A DNA stretch of 64,000 nucleotides from [Bacillus] enclensis (GCF_001456935.1 NZ_KQ758482.1:600249-664248), one strand, 5' to 3'. Positions 26,385 through 36,302 are shown, counted from the stretch's first letter. Translations and numbers: made by a program. The notes: generated by a model from the sequence alone, not told the origin.

Positions 26385-26562
26385 ATCAAGGCTGTTTTCT
26401 AAAAGATTGTTGCTTTTCGTAAATTGGCTTGCAGTCTAATGTGGCTTGTGGACGTGCTCTTTTCGAACCTAAGTTTAAACAACAGACGGACTAACAAACC
26501 GAAAATACCCAAGTTCCGGTATTTTCTAGTGTGCAAAGCAACAAAGTGTGCGAAAAGAGCCT
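26385..26562 (-). repeat. Repeat family C, copy 2
   Basis: On the minus strand it starts GGCTCTTTTCGCACACTTTG, contains GAACTTGGGTATTTTCGG and CGAAAAGAGCACGTCCA, and ends near TTTTAGAAAACAGCC. Block order and spacing match copy 1 (219-384). It begins directly after the U-tract of the terminator at 26566-26599. Confidence 0.75.
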
Positions 26563-26565
26563 AAA

Positions 26566-26599
26566 TGAAAAAAGAATGCAGTAATCATCTGCATTCCTT
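26566..26599 (-). terminator. Terminator of the DUF1033-like gene
   Basis: On the minus strand GAATGCAG and CTGCATTC pair around ATGATTA and are followed by UUUUUUC. Confidence 0.88.
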
Positions 26600-26947
26600 T
26601 TAGCCGCCAGCCAATAACCCTTTTATTTCTTCCATCATTTCTTCATCGATTTCCATAGGCTGTTCGTCTTCAAACAAAATGATGCCGTGATAGATCTGCG
26701 CATCATCGTCACATGCTTCACAGAATTCCAGTTCTTCGGGATTCCAGAATGCAATTGATTGATAATTCTTGGTTTTTACATTGGGGAATATATTTCTCAG
26801 CCTTGAGATTTCAGTTTTATATTTTTCAACGGCCGCCGATTCCTCTACATATTCCCATGTTTGGACGATATCCTTTTGCCAGTCTTCAAAAAACCACCAT
26901 GGTTCCGCATCGCTTCTGGTAAGTATCACTTTCCTTATTGGCTCCAA
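26600..26947 (-). CDS. DUF1033-like small protein
   Basis: A 115-residue acidic cytoplasmic protein. The segment DAEPWWFFEDWQKDIVQTW near residues 13-31 is the Trp-rich signature that I associate with DUF1033 proteins of Firmicutes. The middle has FWNPEELEFCEACDDDAQIY, and the tail is strongly acidic (MEIDEEMMEEIKGLL). Function is unknown. It is a single gene with a terminator immediately after the stop; repeat C lies beyond that. Confidence 0.6.
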   Translation of the reverse strand: MEPIRKVILTRSDAEPWWFFEDWQKDIVQTWEYVEESAAVEKYKTEISRLRNIFPNVKTKNYQSIAFWNPEELEFCEACDDDAQIYHGIILFEDEQPMEIDEEMMEEIKGLLAGG

Positions 26948-27113
26948 TGCTTCACCCTCCTTATTCTTCCCAAACTATTTTACATTACTAATAACGAAAA
27001 TCAAGAAAATCGTTTCGTAACTCCTCCATATTAAATAGACAAGTTCTCTCCCTTTCATGCATAACAATAAAATAATGGCTGTTCTATATATTTAAAAAGG
27101 AGGAAGAGAAAAC

Positions 27114-27563
27114 TTGAAGTTTTTAGTATTGAAGAAATCATCCCTTATCGTTATCTTTTTCACCCTCTTAATTATCAGTCTGGGATCCATTTGGGCTTAT
27201 AAATCACAGAATTCTTATCCGACGGTTTCATTGGATTCTGCCCATGTGCAGACATTCGAATTGGTGACCGGGGAATTCAAGTCGAAGACAGCCGATGGCC
27301 GGGAAATCGAGTCGTACCGCTGGGATCCCGGTACAATCGTCGTGGAAAAGGATAAACGCATACAGCTCCGGATCCATGGGGTAAACGGCAAAGCTCACCC
27401 ATTCCATATTGAAGGGACAAACATCAAAGGCACGGTTGAAAAAGGCAAAGAAACCGTTGTCGATGTCACATTCTCCAAAGAAGGCACCTACCGCATCATT
27501 TGTGAAACCCACACAACGATGGAACAAAGCGGCCCGATGATCGGGTATATCATTGTGGATTAA
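27114..27563 (+). CDS. Membrane-anchored cupredoxin-domain protein
   Basis: A 149-residue exported protein with one N-terminal membrane anchor (about 8-30) and a single cupredoxin-like beta barrel. Probable copper-site residues are seen in HPFHIEG (about 102-108) and in ICETHTTM (about 128-135), giving the Cys-x2-His-x2-Met arrangement of a type I site. It would face the outside, like soluble domains of cytochrome oxidase relatives, and may bind copper. The start is TTG 27114 after AAAAAGGAGGAAG. It is a single gene, followed by a strong terminator and then a repeat A copy. Confidence 0.85.
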   Translation: MKFLVLKKSSLIVIFFTLLIISLGSIWAYKSQNSYPTVSLDSAHVQTFELVTGEFKSKTADGREIESYRWDPGTIVVEKDKRIQLRIHGVNGKAHPFHIEGTNIKGTVEKGKETVVDVTFSKEGTYRIICETHTTMEQSGPMIGYIIVD

Positions 27564-27585
27564 AAGAAGAGTATTTGAGAAATAG

Positions 27586-27638
27586 AAAAAAACCCGAACC
27601 AAATTGCGTTATATGAGGCAATTTGGTTCGGGTTTTAT
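27586..27638 (+). terminator. Terminator of the cupredoxin gene (AACCCGAAC type)
   Basis: AAACCCGAACCAAATTGC pairs with GCAATTTGGTTCGGGTTTT around a short loop. It is a sequence relative of the stems at 21.4, 33.4 and 51.9 kb. Confidence 0.95.
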
Positions 27639-27680
27639 ATATTATTTAATGACAGTGAAATTTGGATTATAGCATGAACT

Positions 27681-27917
27681 AGCGGTTGATTGGAGTGCAA
27701 GACGAAGACTCCTAACAGAAGAGCGGAAGGGCTTTGCCCAGATGCGTGTGGCATAAGACGAACCGGCCTGGAAGGCGCTCTTTGCCTTCTTGGACGGTTT
27801 GGCTTATGACATGTGCCTCTACCCCCTGCAGCTGGACAGGTCCTCCCCGCTGATCCAGCGATAGGAGGCTCAAGGTCTATCCTCGGAAAGCGTAGTCTTG
27901 TACGGAAATCATTAGCG
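27681..27917 (+). repeat. Repeat A with nested B, downstream of the cupredoxin gene
   Basis: It runs from AGCGGTTGATTGGAGTGCAA to GGAAATCATTAGCG on the plus strand. The spacer from the terminator is about 45 bases. Inner arms are more diverged than in other copies (CCTAACAGAAG in place of CCTGCGGGAAG). Confidence 0.88.
27722..27839 (+). repeat. Repeat B nested in A
   Basis: It starts AGCGGAAGGGCTTTGCCC and ends CTGCAGCTGGACAG, with internal CATAAG / CTTATG arms. Confidence 0.85.
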
Positions 27918-27937
27918 GTATTAAGAACCAGCCAAGT

Positions 27938-29113
27938 CTAATATTCCCGCTCCCTTAATCTCATCATTGATATACCTGCTATCACTAGAATAATCATATA
28001 AAGAAATACTGGATAGAAAAAAGATGAATACTCCCATTCACTATGTCCGGCGGAGTGACTGTTCGATGCCAGAACCTGCTGCTTTTTATCAGAGTGGTTA
28101 ACAGGCTGGAGCTTGGTGGAAGCAATCTCTTCATTGTCTTCGTTAAATATCGTCAACATTCCGTTTTTATCGACCACTTCATTCACAGATTGGTTGAACG
28201 GCTTCGTGTAATAGAAATCTGATTGCAACTTGTATGAGCCGTTTTCTGTTTGAAAGTCACTGTCCTTCGAAACATACGTCCGCGTAAACTGATTTAAACC
28301 GTAATCAAGGAGTGCCCGGGTATCCGCATATATAGCTCTTTTACTCTGCGCATCCATCGTCACGGCGACAACCGATACACCATCATTTTCAGCAGAAGTC
28401 ACAAGGGTATGATTGGCTTCGGGTACAAATCCGTTCTTCCCGCCTATCACTTCGGGATAAGGCATTTCTCCCTTGACCATTTTATGGTGGTTATACAGGG
28501 TGGTATTCCATCCTTCAGAGGACCATTCAAGTGATTCGATATCAAAGAGTGCCCTGAATGCATCGTTTTTCGTTGCATAGCTTGTGATCTTGGCCATATC
28601 GTAGGCCGTCGTATAATGATCCTTATCATAAAGCCCGTGGGGATTCACGAAGTGTGTATCCTTCACCCCGACTTCATCCTTCAGGAATTGATTCAGCTTC
28701 TCTGTGAATTCTTCCACCGATCCCACCGTATGCTCCGCGATCGCGACGGCAGCATCATTCCCCGAGTTGACCATCAACCCCTGAAGCAGCTGATGCATGG
28801 ATATCTTCTCTCCGGGCAGCAGATAGACAGTGGATCCTTCCGTCCCGGCTGCTATTTCACTGACTGTGACTGTTTCATCAAGGCTGCTGTTTTCAATCGC
28901 ATATATAGCTGTAGCGATCTTCGTAATACTGGCAGGGTTCATTTTCTTATGGGCATCCTTGGAGTAAAGGATGCTCCCCGTTTCTGAATCTATCAATACA
29001 GCCGATTTACTAAAGAGTGCATCAGGCTTTTTTACTGTATTCACTTGTGCCGATGCCATAGTCGAAAATCCCCAGAAGAGCATGATGGTCATCAGCAATA
29101 ACGTTTTTTTCAT
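27938..29113 (-). CDS. D-alanyl-D-alanine carboxypeptidase (PBP5/DacF family)
   Basis: A 391-residue low-molecular-weight penicillin-binding protein. A signal peptide (MKKTLLLMTIM to ASA) is followed by the serine-peptidase domain with SITK (active-site Ser-x-x-Lys) and SGN. The third motif reads KNG in GGKNGF where KTG is usual. A C-terminal region of beta type ends in one membrane helix (about 363-385) and a charged tail, so it is anchored at both ends or at the C-terminus. It would trim pentapeptides in peptidoglycan. ATG 29113 follows AGGTG. A repeat A copy lies directly downstream. Confidence 0.88.
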   Translation of the reverse strand: MKKTLLLMTIMLFWGFSTMASAQVNTVKKPDALFSKSAVLIDSETGSILYSKDAHKKMNPASITKIATAIYAIENSSLDETVTVSEIAAGTEGSTVYLLPGEKISMHQLLQGLMVNSGNDAAVAIAEHTVGSVEEFTEKLNQFLKDEVGVKDTHFVNPHGLYDKDHYTTAYDMAKITSYATKNDAFRALFDIESLEWSSEGWNTTLYNHHKMVKGEMPYPEVIGGKNGFVPEANHTLVTSAENDGVSVVAVTMDAQSKRAIYADTRALLDYGLNQFTRTYVSKDSDFQTENGSYKLQSDFYYTKPFNQSVNEVVDKNGMLTIFNEDNEEIASTKLQPVNHSDKKQQVLASNSHSAGHSEWEYSSFFYPVFLYMIILVIAGISMMRLREREY

Positions 29114-29360
29114 ATCTTCACACACCTGTCCCGTCAATCTACTAAACCATTTTATCAAAAAAATGATACTTTAATCACAAATCCCCGATTTGTTATATAA
29201 ATGAAAGAATGATGTCAATTCCTTACAAAATAAGTGACTTTATACATCCTGGGAAGTATGCCCGCAGCTCCCTCTTCTGGTACAATAATAGTAACTGCAT
29301 GAAACTTTTTCAGTCACTTCCACGTATAAAAGGTAAGCATTCTATTAAGGGGTAGATGAA

Positions 29361-29990
29361 ATGAATACTTTTTTGCACTTTCTCTTAAGAAGTGTTGTCT
29401 CCATTACAATCGGCACAACTAGTTTTGCGGTGTATTTACTTGCATTTGATATCGGATTCCCACTCACTCTGCTTGCAGGGACCGCGACCGGAATCGCATC
29501 CTTTTTTACCATAAAGGAAATTCAGCGGAGCGTTTGGCTTAACAAAAAAGGTTTGACGAGAAAGGAATATCGATACATCGGCAAGAATTTAAAAGAAGCG
29601 AAGGAAAAAGTCAAACGGCTCCAAAAACAGCAGCTTAAAGTGCGGTCGCTTGGTGCTTTCAAGCAGATCCTGGAGATCAACCGGCTGACTAGGAGAATCT
29701 TTCAATTGGTGTCAAAGGACCCCAAGCGTTATTACTCGGCTGAATCCTTTTTCTACTATAACCTGGATTCAGTTGTTGAACTGACAGAGAAATATACATT
29801 CCTTGCTTCACAACCGGGCAAAAGCCAGGAGACGTTCCTTTCCCTCCAGCAGACCCGATCCACCCTGGATGAACTGATTGACTCCCTGGAGAAGGATCTG
29901 CAGATGGTGGTGGCAGATGATATGGATCATTTGAAAATGGAATTGACTTTCGCTAATAAACATCTAACACAAAATAAAGATTTAAAATAG
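29361..29990 (+). CDS. xpaC: XpaC-like membrane protein
   Basis: A 209-residue protein with two N-terminal membrane helices (about 8-50) followed by a long basic cytoplasmic region ([19 protein letters not shown]) predicted to be helical. It matches the XpaC family, named for 5-bromo-4-chloroindolyl phosphate hydrolysis in Bacillus, though no hydrolase motif is visible. The neighbour 14 bases downstream is a TelA/YaaN protein; xpaC-yaaN is a conserved pair in Bacillus, linked to resistance to cell-envelope stress and toxic anions. ATG 29361 follows AAGGGG. Confidence 0.88.
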   Translation: MNTFLHFLLRSVVSITIGTTSFAVYLLAFDIGFPLTLLAGTATGIASFFTIKEIQRSVWLNKKGLTRKEYRYIGKNLKEAKEKVKRLQKQQLKVRSLGAFKQILEINRLTRRIFQLVSKDPKRYYSAESFFYYNLDSVVELTEKYTFLASQPGKSQETFLSLQQTRSTLDELIDSLEKDLQMVVADDMDHLKMELTFANKHLTQNKDLK

Positions 29991-30007
29991 ATGATGGAGG
30001 TTTTATG

Positions 30008-31141
30008 ATGGAACAACGTCAAGAGCTTAACGAGCTGGATCAGCTCCTTTCCAACCCCTTCTCTGATGAACAGGAAAGAAAATCCGAAACTGCGCCTGCT
30101 TTATTGGACCGTCTGCCGAAAGAACAGCAGGCCAAGGCCAAACAACTTGCAGAGCAGATCGATTACAAGGACTACGAGGCTATACTGAAATATGGGACAG
30201 CAGCACAAAACCAGCTGTCGAGCTTCTCCCATTCCATGCTTGAGCATGTGCAGAAGAGGGATATCGGGCCGATCGGGGATGTATTGAGCGACCTTATGAA
30301 AAAATTGGAGCAGATGAATCCTGATGAACTGAATTCAAAGCAAAAAGGGATCTTCAAAAAATTGTTCCGGAAAGTATCCTCTTCGATCCAGGAGGTACTC
30401 TCTAAATATCAGAAGATCGGATCCCAGATCGACCGCATCTCTGTAAGACTGGAACATTCTCAAAAGACATTGCTCGATGACAACAGGCTGCTCGAAACAC
30501 TTTATGATAAGAATAAGGATTATTTTCAGGCACTGAATATTTACATCGCCGCAGCGGAAATCAAACGGGATGAGATTCAGAACACCCTCCTTCCTTCGCT
30601 TAGGAGAAAAGCAGAGGAATCGGGTGACGAATTGATTTTCCAGGAAGTGAACGATACGATGCAGTTCCTGGACCGCCTCGACAAGAGGATCCACGACCTT
30701 AAACTGAGCAGGCAGATGACGATTCAATCCGCTCCGCAAATCCGTTTGATCCAGAATACCAATCAGGCTCTTGCGGAAAAGATCCAGGCGTCCATCCTTA
30801 CTGCGATCCCGCTCTGGAAGAATCAAATTGCGATCGCCCTCACCCTTTTAAATCAGCAAAAAGCGGTGACGGCCCAGAAGCAGGTTTCCCAGACCACCAA
30901 TGATCTTCTGTTGAAGAACTCGGAAATGCTGAAAACTAACAGTATCGAAACCGCTAGAGAAAATGAACGGGGCATCATCGATGTGGAAACCCTCAAGAAA
31001 ACCCAGGAAAATTTAATCGCCACAATCGAAGAGACATTGACCATCCAGGCCGAAGGACGCCAGAAGCGCCTCCAGGCAGAACAGGATATGGCCGTGATGG
31101 AACAGGAGTTAAAACAAAAGCTGATGGAAATCAAAAAATAA
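30008..31141 (+). CDS. yaaN: TelA/YaaN family toxic-anion-resistance protein
   Basis: A 377-residue, almost entirely helical cytoplasmic protein. TelA-family segments are present: [10 protein letters not shown] near the N-terminus, [20 protein letters not shown], and [17 protein letters not shown] with [20 protein letters not shown] in the centre. The C-terminal half is coiled-coil-like ([17 protein letters not shown]). The family affects tellurite and lantibiotic or antibiotic tolerance by an unknown mechanism. Two ATGs are possible; 30008 is better spaced from GGAGG than 30005. It forms an operon with xpaC and ends at a GC-rich terminator. Confidence 0.9.
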   Translation: MEQRQELNELDQLLSNPFSDEQERKSETAPALLDRLPKEQQAKAKQLAEQIDYKDYEAILKYGTAAQNQLSSFSHSMLEHVQKRDIGPIGDVLSDLMKKLEQMNPDELNSKQKGIFKKLFRKVSSSIQEVLSKYQKIGSQIDRISVRLEHSQKTLLDDNRLLETLYDKNKDYFQALNIYIAAAEIKRDEIQNTLLPSLRRKAEESGDELIFQEVNDTMQFLDRLDKRIHDLKLSRQMTIQSAPQIRLIQNTNQALAEKIQASILTAIPLWKNQIAIALTLLNQQKAVTAQKQVSQTTNDLLLKNSEMLKTNSIETARENERGIIDVETLKKTQENLIATIEETLTIQAEGRQKRLQAEQDMAVMEQELKQKLMEIKK

Positions 31142-31170
31142 GAGGTGCCCGCGGGCGCCTCTTATTTTTC
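31139..31170. terminator. Terminator between yaaN and the antiporter gene
   Basis: AAGAGGTGCCC pairs with GGGCGCCTCTT (one mismatch), followed by ATTTTTC on the plus strand. It overlaps the stop codons of both convergent genes. Confidence 0.88.
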
Positions 31171-32736
31171 TTCACTATTGACAATCTCATCGGTAATCGC
31201 ATCATACTGCTTTTCTGCAAGGGTACTTGATATGATCTCTTCTTTTTCAAGTTTCGCAATTGCATCGTATTCGGCATAAAGGGCATGCTTTCTTAATGTT
31301 GATAGTTGTTTTTTCTTTAATTCCGGATATGTTTCATACAGTTCATTCAACTGTGCCCTTATGATATCAATTCTTTTTTTGTACATTTCCATCATTTCTT
31401 CAGAAACCGGGTCGGTGATATAGAGTTTCTGTTTCACTCTGTGAATCTCAGATATGGCCGTTTCATAACGATGAACATGGGATAACAGCTCCTGGAATTC
31501 ACCATGTTCTCCCCCTTCGGCTTTTACACCCATCAACGAAATCAGCGGCTTTATGGTCAACCCCTGTACGACCAGGCTGAAAAGCACGACACTGAATGCA
31601 AGGATCAGTACGTCCTCCCTTGCCGGGAAGTCCCTAGGCAGACTGAGGACGAGAGCGACTGAGAGGGAACCCTTCAATCCGCCCCAATTCAAGATATGCT
31701 TCCAGTTGTGCGGAAAATTATTGATCAGCGACAGACTAGTATACACAGCGATACTCCTCGCAACCAGGACGATTCCAATCGCGGCAAAAATCAGCGGCCA
31801 TTTATCAACAAGATCGATCCTGGTGATTTCGAGGCCGACCATCAGGAAAACAAGTGAATTCGCCAGTAATGCAGCGACGTCCCAGAAACTGCTGATGTTC
31901 AATTTTGTCGTCGGGCTCATACCGATTTTCCCGCCGTAGTTTCCGAAAATCAGGGCAGCGATCACGACGGCAATGACCCCTGATGCATGAACACTTTCTG
32001 CCATCAGGAAGGATCCGTAGAAAAGAATGATACTGAATATGATTTCTAGCGGATAATCATCGAAGTATTTTGTAAGGACGGAAAATGCATATCCTAGTGA
32101 ACCCCCGATGATGACTCCCAGCGATACCACCCGTATGAATTCCCATAACCCGCTGCCTAGCCCAGCCCAGCCAGCGTCTATGTATGTGAGTAAATAGAAC
32201 GCGGAAATATTAAATAATACCACGGCCAGCCCGTCATTGAATAAGCTCTCCCCTTCAATGACGACAGCGAGCCTCTTCTTTACCCCGACACTTTTAAAGA
32301 TGGAAAGGACACTGACAGGATCAGTCGCACTCATCAACGCACCGAAGACGAATGCCGCCGGTACAGGAAGGTCAAAGAAATAATACGCTGAGAACCCGAT
32401 GATCAAGAAGGATAGAAACGTTCCGCCGAAGGCCAATGCCATTACAGGCTCCTTATTTGAATTCAATTGAGAATAAGGCAGCTTTAAAGCTGCCTCCCCA
32501 AGTAATGCAGGAAGGAAAAGGGTGATGATGACAAAGTTGAAAACCTCCCCTTCCGTAATGAAATCTTTAAGGGGTTCCAATACTGGAATATTAAATAGCC
32601 CGATCAATGCACCTATAATGACCAGTGCAATCGGATAAGGCTGCTTCAGCTTTTTTGCGAATGCGGTGATACCTGCCGCAATCATAACCATTATCAGGCC
32701 CAATTCGAATATATGATGAAAATCGATTTCTTCCAT
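31162..32736 (-). CDS. Na+(K+)/H+ antiporter, CPA1/NhaP family
   Basis: A 524-residue antiporter with twelve or so helices in the first about 405 residues, then a cytoplasmic tail rich in charged residues (LSTLRKHALYAEYDAIAKLEKEEI). The family-specific segments ALMSATDPVSVLSIFK (about 145-160) and VIEGESLFNDGLAVVLFN (the ion-binding ND pair) are present, followed by GLKGSLSVALVLSLPRDFP. The enzyme exchanges Na+ or K+ for H+ in pH and salt homeostasis. ATG 32736 follows GGAGGGGACGTC; a longer frame upstream lacks a ribosome site. The tail may regulate activity. Confidence 0.92.
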   Translation of the reverse strand: MEEIDFHHIFELGLIMVMIAAGITAFAKKLKQPYPIALVIIGALIGLFNIPVLEPLKDFITEGEVFNFVIITLFLPALLGEAALKLPYSQLNSNKEPVMALAFGGTFLSFLIIGFSAYYFFDLPVPAAFVFGALMSATDPVSVLSIFKSVGVKKRLAVVIEGESLFNDGLAVVLFNISAFYLLTYIDAGWAGLGSGLWEFIRVVSLGVIIGGSLGYAFSVLTKYFDDYPLEIIFSIILFYGSFLMAESVHASGVIAVVIAALIFGNYGGKIGMSPTTKLNISSFWDVAALLANSLVFLMVGLEITRIDLVDKWPLIFAAIGIVLVARSIAVYTSLSLINNFPHNWKHILNWGGLKGSLSVALVLSLPRDFPAREDVLILAFSVVLFSLVVQGLTIKPLISLMGVKAEGGEHGEFQELLSHVHRYETAISEIHRVKQKLYITDPVSEEMMEMYKKRIDIIRAQLNELYETYPELKKKQLSTLRKHALYAEYDAIAKLEKEEIISSTLAEKQYDAITDEIVNSEEK

Positions 32737-32959
32737 GACGTCCCCTCCAATAAATACCATCATTCTCTTATGGTACATTAATTGCCTTTCTGGGAAAATC
32801 TAAACCTTATTTCAGCTTTGGTCACTGGCAGCCTCTTGCTGCTTCAAAGGTTTTTCAAAGGTTTATGCTTAATGGCAGAAGCCAATTCGCCATTGAGGAT
32901 TTTGCCCCTGTCATGGAAAAGCTTCCACGCACCGGTTTTACGGCAACAACCTAAAGATT

Positions 32960-33082
32960 ATTCGACAAGTGGCTTGAAAAACGTATAAAGTGGCTTGTAA
33001 TTTTAAAATGCGGCTTTTAAATCTTGAAAGTGGCTCGTATATTTTAAAAGTGGCTTGTAAATCTTGAAAGTGGCTCGTATAT
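32960..33082. repeat. 20-21-bp degenerate tandem repeat, about six units
   Basis: Units resemble AAAGTGGCTTGTAAATCTTG; the AGTGGCT(T/C)GTA core recurs five times. Its complement (AAGATTTAAAAGCCGC) resembles the 7938-8045 array (AAGATTAAAGGCCAAA), so the two arrays may share an origin. Confidence 0.75.
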
Positions 33083-33280
33083 TTCCTTATGCAGGAATTT
33101 TGACGACTGGTGACAGCTCTTTCCCTGCTTTTAACCATGAAACCATCCACATTTTGAATCTTGAGACCCTTTTTTCTTACAAAAATTGAGTAAGTCGACC
33201 TAACATTGCTAAAAAGACCCATCGTCAAAATCGCTGATGATGTAACGAGCCCTGCACCTGTACCTTTTGAATCGGACTAA

Positions 33281-33318
33281 GGATCACGGTCTGCCCTCAG
33301 AAAGCGAAATTCCGCACC
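33281..33318 (+). repeat. Degenerate relic of repeat A
   Basis: A stretch of 38 bases matches the 3' part of A (CTGCCCGCGGAAAGCGAAGTC in intact copies, CTGCCCTCAGAAAGCGAAAT here) with about ten differences. It is oriented opposite to the intact copies relative to the nearby terminator. Confidence 0.45.
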
Positions 33319-33365
33319 TAAAACAAGAGCCGGTCCCGACTATAAACATAATGACTACTCCTAAA

Positions 33366-33421
33366 CATAAAAAAACCCGAACTAATTACCCTCATGAAAA
33401 GGCAAATTAGTCCGGGCTTTC
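33366..33421 (-). terminator. Terminator of yojO (AACCCGAACTAAT type)
   Basis: On the minus strand AAGCCCGGACTAATTTGCC pairs with a GGGTAATTAGTTCGGGTTTT arm and runs into seven U residues. Confidence 0.9.
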
Positions 33422-33444
33422 CCTTTCGCATCATCTTCATCAAG

Positions 33445-35367
33445 TCAGATGCTTTTATATAACAATTTCCGAAGCAGCGGGAATAACACATCCGGGAGTT
33501 CCTCGATCTCGGAAACAAGGATGCTGTAATTGCCGTATATGTTCTGGATGGTATTACGCTGTCCTTCATCAATCGGTCCATTCGATAGGAAAACGTTGAT
33601 GACTTCTATTCCCTGCTTCCTTGCATCCAATACAGCTTCATGCGTATCGACGATCCCGTTTTGATCATATTCCATCGCTGCGGGTTCGCCGTCTGAAAAG
33701 ACAAGCAGGAATTTCTGGTTTTCGTTCCTTCTTAATATCCGCTCAGTCATCAATCGAATGGCAAACCCGTCCCTGTTGTCTTCTTCAGGCTCGAGCTGCA
33801 TGATTTCCGCTCCTGAGGCTGGCTTTAAAGAAGATGTGTAATCCAATACAGGCTTCAGATAGTTAGGCTGATGAGTCTTTGTTGCCCGATTGGTATCTTC
33901 CCAGAATCCGACCACTTCATGAGGTACGCGGACAGACTTCAGCGATTCATGAAATAAAGTGATTCCCTGCTTCGTTTGATCCATTTTATCGAACATCGAA
34001 CCTGAGCAATCGACCAGGAGGGAGAAGACTGCATCAATTTCAGATGATGGGTTCTGTTTTTTATAGAACAGTCTTGGATTATCATCTGTCAAAAAGCGGA
34101 GCAGCTTCTTATTCAAGCGTCCGAAGTGCAAATCAGACCGGGGCTGGATCCGTTTATGCTCCAGCGTCTTTTCAATCATTTTTTTCAATTTTTTCTGTAA
34201 GGGAGCAATGGCAGATTTATAATTACCGTAAACACTCTGCTCTTCAGCTGTCGGTATTTCCGGGTAAAGGAAGTAAGGGAGGGCAAATCGATTATCCTTC
34301 CCGTACTTATTTTCCCCTCCGCCATTCAATTCTTCATGTTCTTTCTCTGCTGCTCTTACGTTTTGATATTGTTCTCTTTCGGTCTCTTGAGCTGACCCCT
34401 GCACCATCGCCAGGGCCTGGTCACCATCGTCGCCTTCGCGGACGCCTTCACCCATTAGGTCTGACTGCGAGCCCTGATCCAGATCGAACTGTAAAAAGGA
34501 TTCACCTTTGTCTTCTGTTTCCCTGTGCCAGGTACGAAACTCTTCATCAATCACTTCTTCATCACCTGTGCTTTCTTCCTCAAGGACATCCTGATTCGCC
34601 AGTGGATCCTTTCGTTTAAGGTCCTCAAAGGTATCGACAGGAATATCATTTTGTTCATGTGCATCTTCAGGGAGATGAAAGTATTCATTGAGCATATCTT
34701 TCTTCACAATCTCCTCGACCACTTCAATGATCTGAAGGCAGATACCGACTACATCGGCGGTCGAATTCGTTTCGTAAAACCTTGTGATTGCTGACTGCAT
34801 ATATGGCATGGCCAAGTCGATTTCCTCATTAATTGCGGGTGCTTCCTCCAAAGGGGACTGGGCATTCAATAATAGAAATAAAGCATTGAACAATGAGTCA
34901 GTGAACACACTCTTGGTCAAATTCACTTTTAACTGTGCCTGAAAATATTGCCGGTACAGCTCTCTTCTTGTGTAGAATACCTGTTTTGTCCCAGGTCTTT
35001 TGGATTTACAGATTTCCTCCAGGCGCAAATCCTCCCCCATGACAAACAACTGTTTTGCAAATTTTGGAATGGAAGTCTTCTTGATTTTCCGGATGTAGTT
35101 CCCCACTGTTTCATTATCCGTTTCAGATAAATTTCCCACAGTTCGCAGATACACATCGCTTTTTAAGCCGTTGACTTCATCCATTCTTTTTCGATGATCC
35201 CAAAAATGGCTGACATAGACGATTTGCTGCTTATAATCAACATAAGAAAACGGACCGTATTTCAGTTCCATATCCCCGTTTCTGGCAAGTGTCTTCGCTA
35301 AATCCGCCATTTCCATAAATAAAAATGAGTCAATGGTTTCATCGTTGAATTGTATGAACCTTTCCAT
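33445..35367 (-). CDS. yojO: VWA-domain protein, YojO/NorD-like
   Basis: A 640-residue cytoplasmic protein that ends in a von Willebrand A domain (about 445-640) with an intact metal site: LLVDCSGSM (DxSxS), a central Thr region and FSDGEP. The long N-terminal half has a dense acidic middle (about 240-330, for example STGDEEVIDEEF), as in CobT/NorD-type partners of MoxR ATPases. With YojN it should form an ATPase-VWA chaperone pair that remodels or loads metal into a client. The client is unknown here, since no NO reductase or chelatase gene adjoins. ATG 35367 follows GAGGG and starts ten bases after the yojN stop. Confidence 0.88.
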   Translation of the reverse strand: MERFIQFNDETIDSFLFMEMADLAKTLARNGDMELKYGPFSYVDYKQQIVYVSHFWDHRKRMDEVNGLKSDVYLRTVGNLSETDNETVGNYIRKIKKTSIPKFAKQLFVMGEDLRLEEICKSKRPGTKQVFYTRRELYRQYFQAQLKVNLTKSVFTDSLFNALFLLLNAQSPLEEAPAINEEIDLAMPYMQSAITRFYETNSTADVVGICLQIIEVVEEIVKKDMLNEYFHLPEDAHEQNDIPVDTFEDLKRKDPLANQDVLEEESTGDEEVIDEEFRTWHRETEDKGESFLQFDLDQGSQSDLMGEGVREGDDGDQALAMVQGSAQETEREQYQNVRAAEKEHEELNGGGENKYGKDNRFALPYFLYPEIPTAEEQSVYGNYKSAIAPLQKKLKKMIEKTLEHKRIQPRSDLHFGRLNKKLLRFLTDDNPRLFYKKQNPSSEIDAVFSLLVDCSGSMFDKMDQTKQGITLFHESLKSVRVPHEVVGFWEDTNRATKTHQPNYLKPVLDYTSSLKPASGAEIMQLEPEEDNRDGFAIRLMTERILRRNENQKFLLVFSDGEPAAMEYDQNGIVDTHEAVLDARKQGIEVINVFLSNGPIDEGQRNTIQNIYGNYSILVSEIEELPDVLFPLLRKLLYKSI

Positions 35368-35377
35368 TATCGATCCC

Positions 35378-36259
35378 TCACTCAAACAAGGTTTCCGCTA
35401 TATTTTTTATAGCCGCTTTCTCCCTCTCATCTTCCAGCTTATCAATGATACCGCGCTGGATGGCGCGCTTTGCCGGCAAGTAAACGGCAAGATCGCATGC
35501 ATCGAGTAAGGCACGGATGGAAGCAGCCTCTTCTGAGACTTGACCGTTTTTCACCTGAACCAATAAATCAGAAGACAGCTCGACGAAAGTATGGATCAGC
35601 TTCTCATTTTTCAACTGGCTCTGACTTTTAATGACTTCCTTCAGAACGTCTCCTTCAATATACGGGACATCCACAACGACAAACCTGTTTTTCAATGCTT
35701 CATTCAAAGGAACTGTCCCTACATAACCCTCATTGATTGCTGCAATGACTCCGAATGCAGGAGACGCTTTTATTACTTCTCCCGTGAATGGATTCGTTAT
35801 GCTTCTCCGGTAATCAAGTACACCGTTCAATATCGGCAGGGTTTCGGGCTTGGCCATATTGATTTCATCAATATATAATAGATGACCTTTCTTCATTGCC
35901 TGAATTACAGGTCCTTCGATAAATTCAATTGAGTTTTTCCCGTTCTTTTCAGAAATCGTCTTATATCCGAGCAATGCTTCTGCATCCAGATCCACTGAGC
36001 AGTTAATGCTGTGCATCGGCTGCGAGAAAATGGAAGAAAGGGTATCGGACAACTTGGTCTTTCCTGAACCTGTCGGACCTTTCAGGAGCAGGTTTTTCCC
36101 CATTGATAATGAGATGATGCTGTCTTCAATAATGTGGCCGTCACTCGATGAGTATCCTCCTTCACCGATCAGGAATCCATACTCTGTGCTGTTGAATTGG
36201 TCTCTTCTTTCATTTATGATTTCAATCACCGATTGCGGTAAAGTAGTTTCGTGATTCAT
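35378..36259 (-). CDS. yojN: MoxR-type AAA+ ATPase, YojN/NorQ-like
   Basis: An AAA+ ATPase of about 293 residues. Walker A is [17 protein letters not shown] near residue 50-66 and Walker B is [20 protein letters not shown] near 125. Sensor 1 is VIAAINEG, and the arginine-finger region is [13 protein letters not shown]. MoxR ATPases work with VWA proteins to activate or insert cofactors into enzymes. The downstream gene is exactly such a VWA protein. The start is taken at 36259 (MNHETTLPQ), spaced from AAAGGA; in-frame ATGs at 36268 and 36301 are worse placed. A cre-like site lies about 45 bases upstream. Confidence 0.9.
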   Translation of the reverse strand: MNHETTLPQSVIEIINERRDQFNSTEYGFLIGEGGYSSSDGHIIEDSIISLSMGKNLLLKGPTGSGKTKLSDTLSSIFSQPMHSINCSVDLDAEALLGYKTISEKNGKNSIEFIEGPVIQAMKKGHLLYIDEINMAKPETLPILNGVLDYRRSITNPFTGEVIKASPAFGVIAAINEGYVGTVPLNEALKNRFVVVDVPYIEGDVLKEVIKSQSQLKNEKLIHTFVELSSDLLVQVKNGQVSEEAASIRALLDACDLAVYLPAKRAIQRGIIDKLEDEREKAAIKNIAETLFE

Positions 36260-36302
36260 CCATGACATCCTTTCAAATGGTCTACTAGACACATCATACA
36301 TG

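Larger units (their letters stand above)
32779..33365. other. Gene-free stretch between the antiporter and yojO
   Basis: It holds the tandem repeat at 32960-33082, a repeat A relic at 33281-33318, and the antiporter promoter region. A 96-residue open frame on the minus strand runs through the tandem repeats and has no ribosome site, so I do not call it a gene. Confidence 0.55.

Noticed and set aside
32938-33228. 96-codon minus-strand frame in the yojO-antiporter gap
   Set aside because: Half of it is the translated tandem repeat, it has no ribosome site, and no family is recognised.
34044-34619. 191-codon open frame on the plus strand
   Set aside because: Antisense to the conserved yojO; low-complexity Ser/Leu/Pro composition and no start signal.
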